Origin: Nitrospirota bacterium
GTDB lineage: Bacteria; Nitrospinota; Nitrospinia; Nitrospinales; Nitrospinaceae
Direction: 5' to 3'
Assembly: GCA_003229345.1 (NCBI GenBank)
Contig: QIDN01000221.1
Span: forward strand, 1-8,833
DNA length: 8,833 nt
Every line of letters starts with the position of its first letter. The stretch's first letter is position 1. Positions 6,355 through 8,833 of the stretch are shown piece by piece. Both the position numbers and the translations under genes were made by a program. Under the pieces are notes generated by a model that made no database searches, had not been told where the DNA came from, and saw only the letters and a program-made list of their open reading frames with translations.

Positions 6355-7068
6355 ATGAGTCCGGAAAACTTTAAAAAGAAGATTTGGAAGCACCTCGGAG
6401 CGACTTTGTTTTTAGTCCTGGTGTTGTCCCTGATGTGGGAATTCGGGTTGGAAGGTGTGATTAAGTCCGCCATTCAAATGTCTTCCCAAGGCGGAATGTC
6501 CTGGTTTGACACCGGGGTACACATCGGGATTGTTTTACTGGCGATGATCTTCACCCTTCCCGGTTTGATGGGAGGCGCCCAAGAGACCGGCAAGAAAACG
6601 GTCGTTGAGCTGGGCAAGACCGAACGCAGGTACAAGTCCATTGTCGAATCCACCAATGATCTGATATTTCAGCTGGACGGCCATGGCATCGTTGTTTTCG
6701 CCAACCCTGCCGTACGATTGCTGGGATACGAGGACGGAGAAATGGTGGGGGAGTTCATCGGCGATCTTCTGTATATGGATAACAAGGAAGAAGCGCTTCC
6801 CCGAATCATGACCAAGCGGGTTGGGCACCGGGCGACCTATCACCTCCCGATTCAATTGAGAACCAGCCCGAACTCCGTGATATCCAGTGAAATCCCGGCC
6901 ATCGAGTTTGCAGTGGATGCCTGCGGCCTGTGGGAGGAGAGCGACGAGCATGTGCAGACGCGCGGTGTGGAAAAAAACTTTATTGGAACGTTGTGCATCG
7001 CCCGTCCCGTGATCAAACCGGAAGACCTGCAACCCCATAAAGACTCCGAAGAAGTCGAAGTAGTATAA
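6355..7068 (+). CDS. Membrane-anchored PAS-domain protein without output domain
   Basis: Protein of 237 residues: a basic N-terminus, membrane helices at about 13-33 and 54-74 with a short loop between them, a charged linker (76-93), then one PAS domain at about 90-217. The PAS start is typical (YKSIVESTNDLIFQLDGHG, then FANPAVRLLGYEDGEMVGE), and the last strand is seen in FIGTLCIARPVI. With both termini inside, the PAS domain would be cytoplasmic. PAS domains sense small ligands, redox state or light, or mediate dimerisation. No histidine kinase, GGDEF, EAL or DNA-binding domain follows: the protein ends in an acidic tail and a TAA. The sequence after the stop is antisense to tpx, so a lost downstream part by simple frameshift is not visible. 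The start has no clear ribosome site; the ATG is chosen because it precedes the first helix. Ligand and partner are unknown. Confidence 0.8.
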   Translation: MSPENFKKKIWKHLGATLFLVLVLSLMWEFGLEGVIKSAIQMSSQGGMSWFDTGVHIGIVLLAMIFTLPGLMGGAQETGKKTVVELGKTERRYKSIVESTNDLIFQLDGHGIVVFANPAVRLLGYEDGEMVGEFIGDLLYMDNKEEALPRIMTKRVGHRATYHLPIQLRTSPNSVISSEIPAIEFAVDACGLWEESDEHVQTRGVEKNFIGTLCIARPVIKPEDLQPHKDSEEVEVV

Positions 7069-7090
7069 ATCTCCCAAGCTAACTTTACCC

Positions 7091-7669
7091 TTACAAAGAT
7101 CCCGCCAGCTGAAACGCTTTTTTCATATCCGGTAACTGTCCCAGGTCCGGCACGATTTCCAGATAACGGATCACTCCTTCCTTGTCCACGACGACCACCG
7201 CCCGAGCCAGCAGGCGGTTTTCCTGAATCATCAGTCCGGTCGACGCTCCGAACTTGCCATCCCGGTAATCCGATAGAAACAGCACATTATGAATCTTCGC
7301 TTCCGTAGCGAATCGTTTTTGCGCGAAGGGCAGATCCCGGCTGACAGTTACCAGGCGAACGGTTTTGTCCAGTCCGCCGTTCTCTTCACTCAAAATATGC
7401 GTTTGTTTCTCACACACTTTGGTGTCAATCGAAGGCACGATACTGATAATCGTCACCTTGCCCTTGAAGGATTGCAAGTTAGTCATCTGCAATCCGCTAT
7501 CGGGAATCGTTATAGCAGGAAACGGTTGTCCTTCTTGTAAGGCAGTGCCCGTCAGGGTCAATGGTTTGCCATGAAGCGTAATCTGCGTTTTTCCGCCTGC
7601 ATGGGAAAGGCCGGTAAACATAAAAAGCAGTGCCAGACTTATAAAGCCAATCGGAATCATGCGTTTCAT
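7091..7669 (-). CDS. tpx: Exported thiol peroxidase (Tpx-like, single cysteine)
   Basis: A 192-residue peroxiredoxin of the Tpx family, which reduces hydrogen peroxide and organic hydroperoxides. Residues 1-24 form a signal peptide (basic start, hydrophobic core, SHA before the cut), leaving a mature part of 168 residues, the length of E. coli Tpx. The peroxidatic site is IVPSIDTKVCEKQT with Thr83 and Cys86. The conserved arginine is in LARAVVVVD (Arg156), and RDLPFAQKRF is typical of Tpx. The resolving cysteine that usually follows RF is absent: the sequence reads RFATEAK, and Cys86 is the only cysteine. It should therefore work in a 1-Cys mode and need an outside thiol partner. AGGA, seven bases before the ATG, supports the start. 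The gene lies 53 bp downstream of mutS2 on the same strand and may be cotranscribed. It converges on the PAS gene with 22 bp between the ends. Confidence 0.9.
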   Translation of the reverse strand: MKRMIPIGFISLALLFMFTGLSHAGGKTQITLHGKPLTLTGTALQEGQPFPAITIPDSGLQMTNLQSFKGKVTIISIVPSIDTKVCEKQTHILSEENGGLDKTVRLVTVSRDLPFAQKRFATEAKIHNVLFLSDYRDGKFGASTGLMIQENRLLARAVVVVDKEGVIRYLEIVPDLGQLPDMKKAFQLAGSL

Positions 7670-7722
7670 TATAAAGTCCTCACATTAAGGTGATTTGAGA
7701 GTGTTGTTATTGTCATGACGTA

Positions 7723-8833
7723 TCAGAGCTCTACTATCGTCACTCCGTCGCCGCCTTCGTGGCGTTCGCCGGGATGATGGTTCTTGCCGATGCCGGAGAC
7801 ATCCAGCGCGTCCCGCACCATTTGTTTCAGTTTGCCCATGCCGTGACCGTGAATGATGATCACTCTCGCCAGTTTGTTGACGATGGCGCGACTGAGAAAT
7901 ACCTCCATTTCTTCTTTCGCTTCGTCCACGGTTTTTCCTCGCAGGTCGCATGTGGTTTGGGAAGACGTTTGGGCTTCCGTCTGGATTCGTATTTCCGGTT
8001 CCGCTTTGGTACTTTTCGGCGGCGCAGGATTACGGCTTCCCTTCAGTGCCTGGATGTCCACCGTGGTCTCGAGATTCCCCAATTGAATACGTACCCTGGT
8101 TTTTCCCTTGGGGTCTTCCAGAAGGGTGCCGAAGGCGTTGTAGTGTTCCACCCGTACCCGGTCGCCGGATTTGAGTTGATCCGCAGGCACTTCCCAACCG
8201 GCCTCCTGCGGGGACAGCGCGGATAAAGGAACTTGCCCCAGTTGGTGAATCTGTTTTTCGGCCTTGCGCAATTGCGGTACGTCGCGGGTCTCGCGCAGAC
8301 CGTCCAGGAGTTTTTTGATTTCCCGCTTGGAGTCGCGGACGAAGGCCTGTACTTTTTTAGCTTTGGTTTTGATGAAATCCCGTTCCTCTTCCTTTAAATT
8401 TTCGGTGAGGGATTTCTGTTCTTCCAGCAGTCGGTGGGTCTCTTCCATTTTTTGTTGAAGTGCTTCTTGCTCATTCACCAGCTCCCGTTTCTGGCGGCTC
8501 AGCGATTGCAGGAGCTGTTCTGCGCGATGATCCTTTTGTTCATAGATGGCGCGGGCGCGGCTCAGTGTGTCGGCGTCGAGCCCGAGCCGTTCCGCTGTTT
8601 CCAGCGCAGCGCTGTCTCCCGGTACGCCGAAGATCAGGCGGTAAGTGGGTCGGTGTGTTTGATCATCGAATTCGGTGCAGGCGTTTAAAAATCCTTCTTC
8701 GGTTTGCGCCAGAGTTTTGAGTGCCAGGTAGTGGGTGGAAACCAGCACCATCAACCCGCGACGCTTCATTTCGATCAGGATCGATTCCGCCAAGGCCGCT
8801 CCCTCATGCGGGTCGGTGGCGATGCCCAGTTCG
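7723..8833 (-). CDS. mutS2: MutS2, C-terminal part, truncated by window edge
   Basis: C-terminal portion of MutS2, an ABC-type ATPase with a nuclease tail; relatives act on branched DNA and in ribosome rescue. The frame is open to the window edge, so the TTG at 8793 is not a start. In protein order: ELGIATDP, the end of Walker B and the D-loop (8830 downward); STHY with the switch histidine; and PTYRLIFGVPGDSAALETAERLGL, typical of MutS2. A coiled coil of about 90 charged residues follows, then a small beta domain around LKSGDRVRVEHYNAFG. Last comes the Smr domain with DLRG (about 7937-7948), HGHGMGKL (7828-7851) and the closing EGGDGVTIVEL. The canonical D-loop is GAGTDP and the usual Smr motif is HGxGTG; both differ slightly here. 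The family assignment is secure. Confidence 0.94.
   Translation of the reverse strand, partial: ELGIATDPHEGAALAESILIEMKRRGLMVLVSTHYLALKTLAQTEEGFLNACTEFDDQTHRPTYRLIFGVPGDSAALETAERLGLDADTLSRARAIYEQKDHRAEQLLQSLSRQKRELVNEQEALQQKMEETHRLLEEQKSLTENLKEEERDFIKTKAKKVQAFVRDSKREIKKLLDGLRETRDVPQLRKAEKQIHQLGQVPLSALSPQEAGWEVPADQLKSGDRVRVEHYNAFGTLLEDPKGKTRVRIQLGNLETTVDIQALKGSRNPAPPKSTKAEPEIRIQTEAQTSSQTTCDLRGKTVDEAKEEMEVFLSRAIVNKLARVIIIHGHGMGKLKQMVRDALDVSGIGKNHHPGERHEGGDGVTIVEL

Noticed and set aside
6347..6358. Mini-ORF ATG CCC CTA TGA overlapping the PAS gene start
   Set aside because: It is only three codons, has no ribosome site and can be expected by chance. It is not enough to claim a leader peptide.
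7712..7719. Palindrome GTCATGAC between mutS2 and tpx
   Set aside because: It is an 8-bp palindrome with no extension and no promoter-like elements placed around it, so it is at chance level.
8791..8793. TTG as the start of the minus-strand MutS2 ORF
   Set aside because: Reading on to the window edge gives ELGIATDPHEGAALAES, the conserved Walker B/D-loop region, so the gene continues upstream.
1..8833. A new defence, mobile or biosynthetic system
   Set aside because: The genes belong to unrelated housekeeping functions on both strands with ordinary spacing. No recombinase, repeat array, toxin-antitoxin pair, nuclease-helicase cluster or biosynthetic set is present.

Overview
The window is a moderately G+C-rich, densely packed stretch of bacterial chromosome holding eight protein genes, two of them cut by the window edges. 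It looks like core and accessory housekeeping DNA of a Gram-negative bacterium with c-type cytochromes. The gene set (a CcmC-type haem handling protein plus an anchored TlpA/ResA-like redoxin, an exported Tpx, a large M16C peptidase, MutS2) would suit a Nitrospinota or deltaproteobacterial-type organism. That placement is a low-confidence inference, because no rRNA or other marker lies in the window. I see no tRNA, rRNA, CRISPR array, insertion sequence, phage gene or toxin-antitoxin pair.

Left part (1-1225, + strand): the 3' most of ccmC, overlapping a membrane-anchored thioredoxin-like protein with a WCGPC active site. Together they form the end of a cytochrome c maturation operon. A good sigma70-type promoter match sits at the end of the redoxin gene and probably starts a separate transcript for a small SnoaL/NTF2-fold protein (1284-1703). 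That gene converges, with only 3 bp between the stop codons, on a minus-strand gene for an unrecognised four-helix membrane protein (1707-2243).

Middle part (2244-6215): a divergent intergenic region of about 180 bp, then an exonuclease III-family AP endonuclease (2423-3187) and a 975-residue M16C presequence protease-type zinc peptidase (3288-6215). The 100 bp between these two contains two overlapping inverted repeats that cannot both form completely.

Right part (6216-8833): an A+T-richer leader, then a short membrane-anchored PAS protein with no output domain (6355-7068). This converges on a minus-strand pair: an exported thiol peroxidase with a single cysteine (7091-7669), lying 53 bp downstream of mutS2 (7723 to the window edge).

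How they fit together: ccmC and the redoxin serve cytochrome c assembly at the cytoplasmic membrane. Xth and the MutS2 C-terminal part concern nucleic-acid maintenance. Tpx removes peroxides in the periplasm, and M16C degrades peptides. I did not find a convincing new multi-gene system. The best leads are the single-cysteine exported Tpx, the competing RNA-type structures between xth and the M16C gene, and the orphan membrane proteins.
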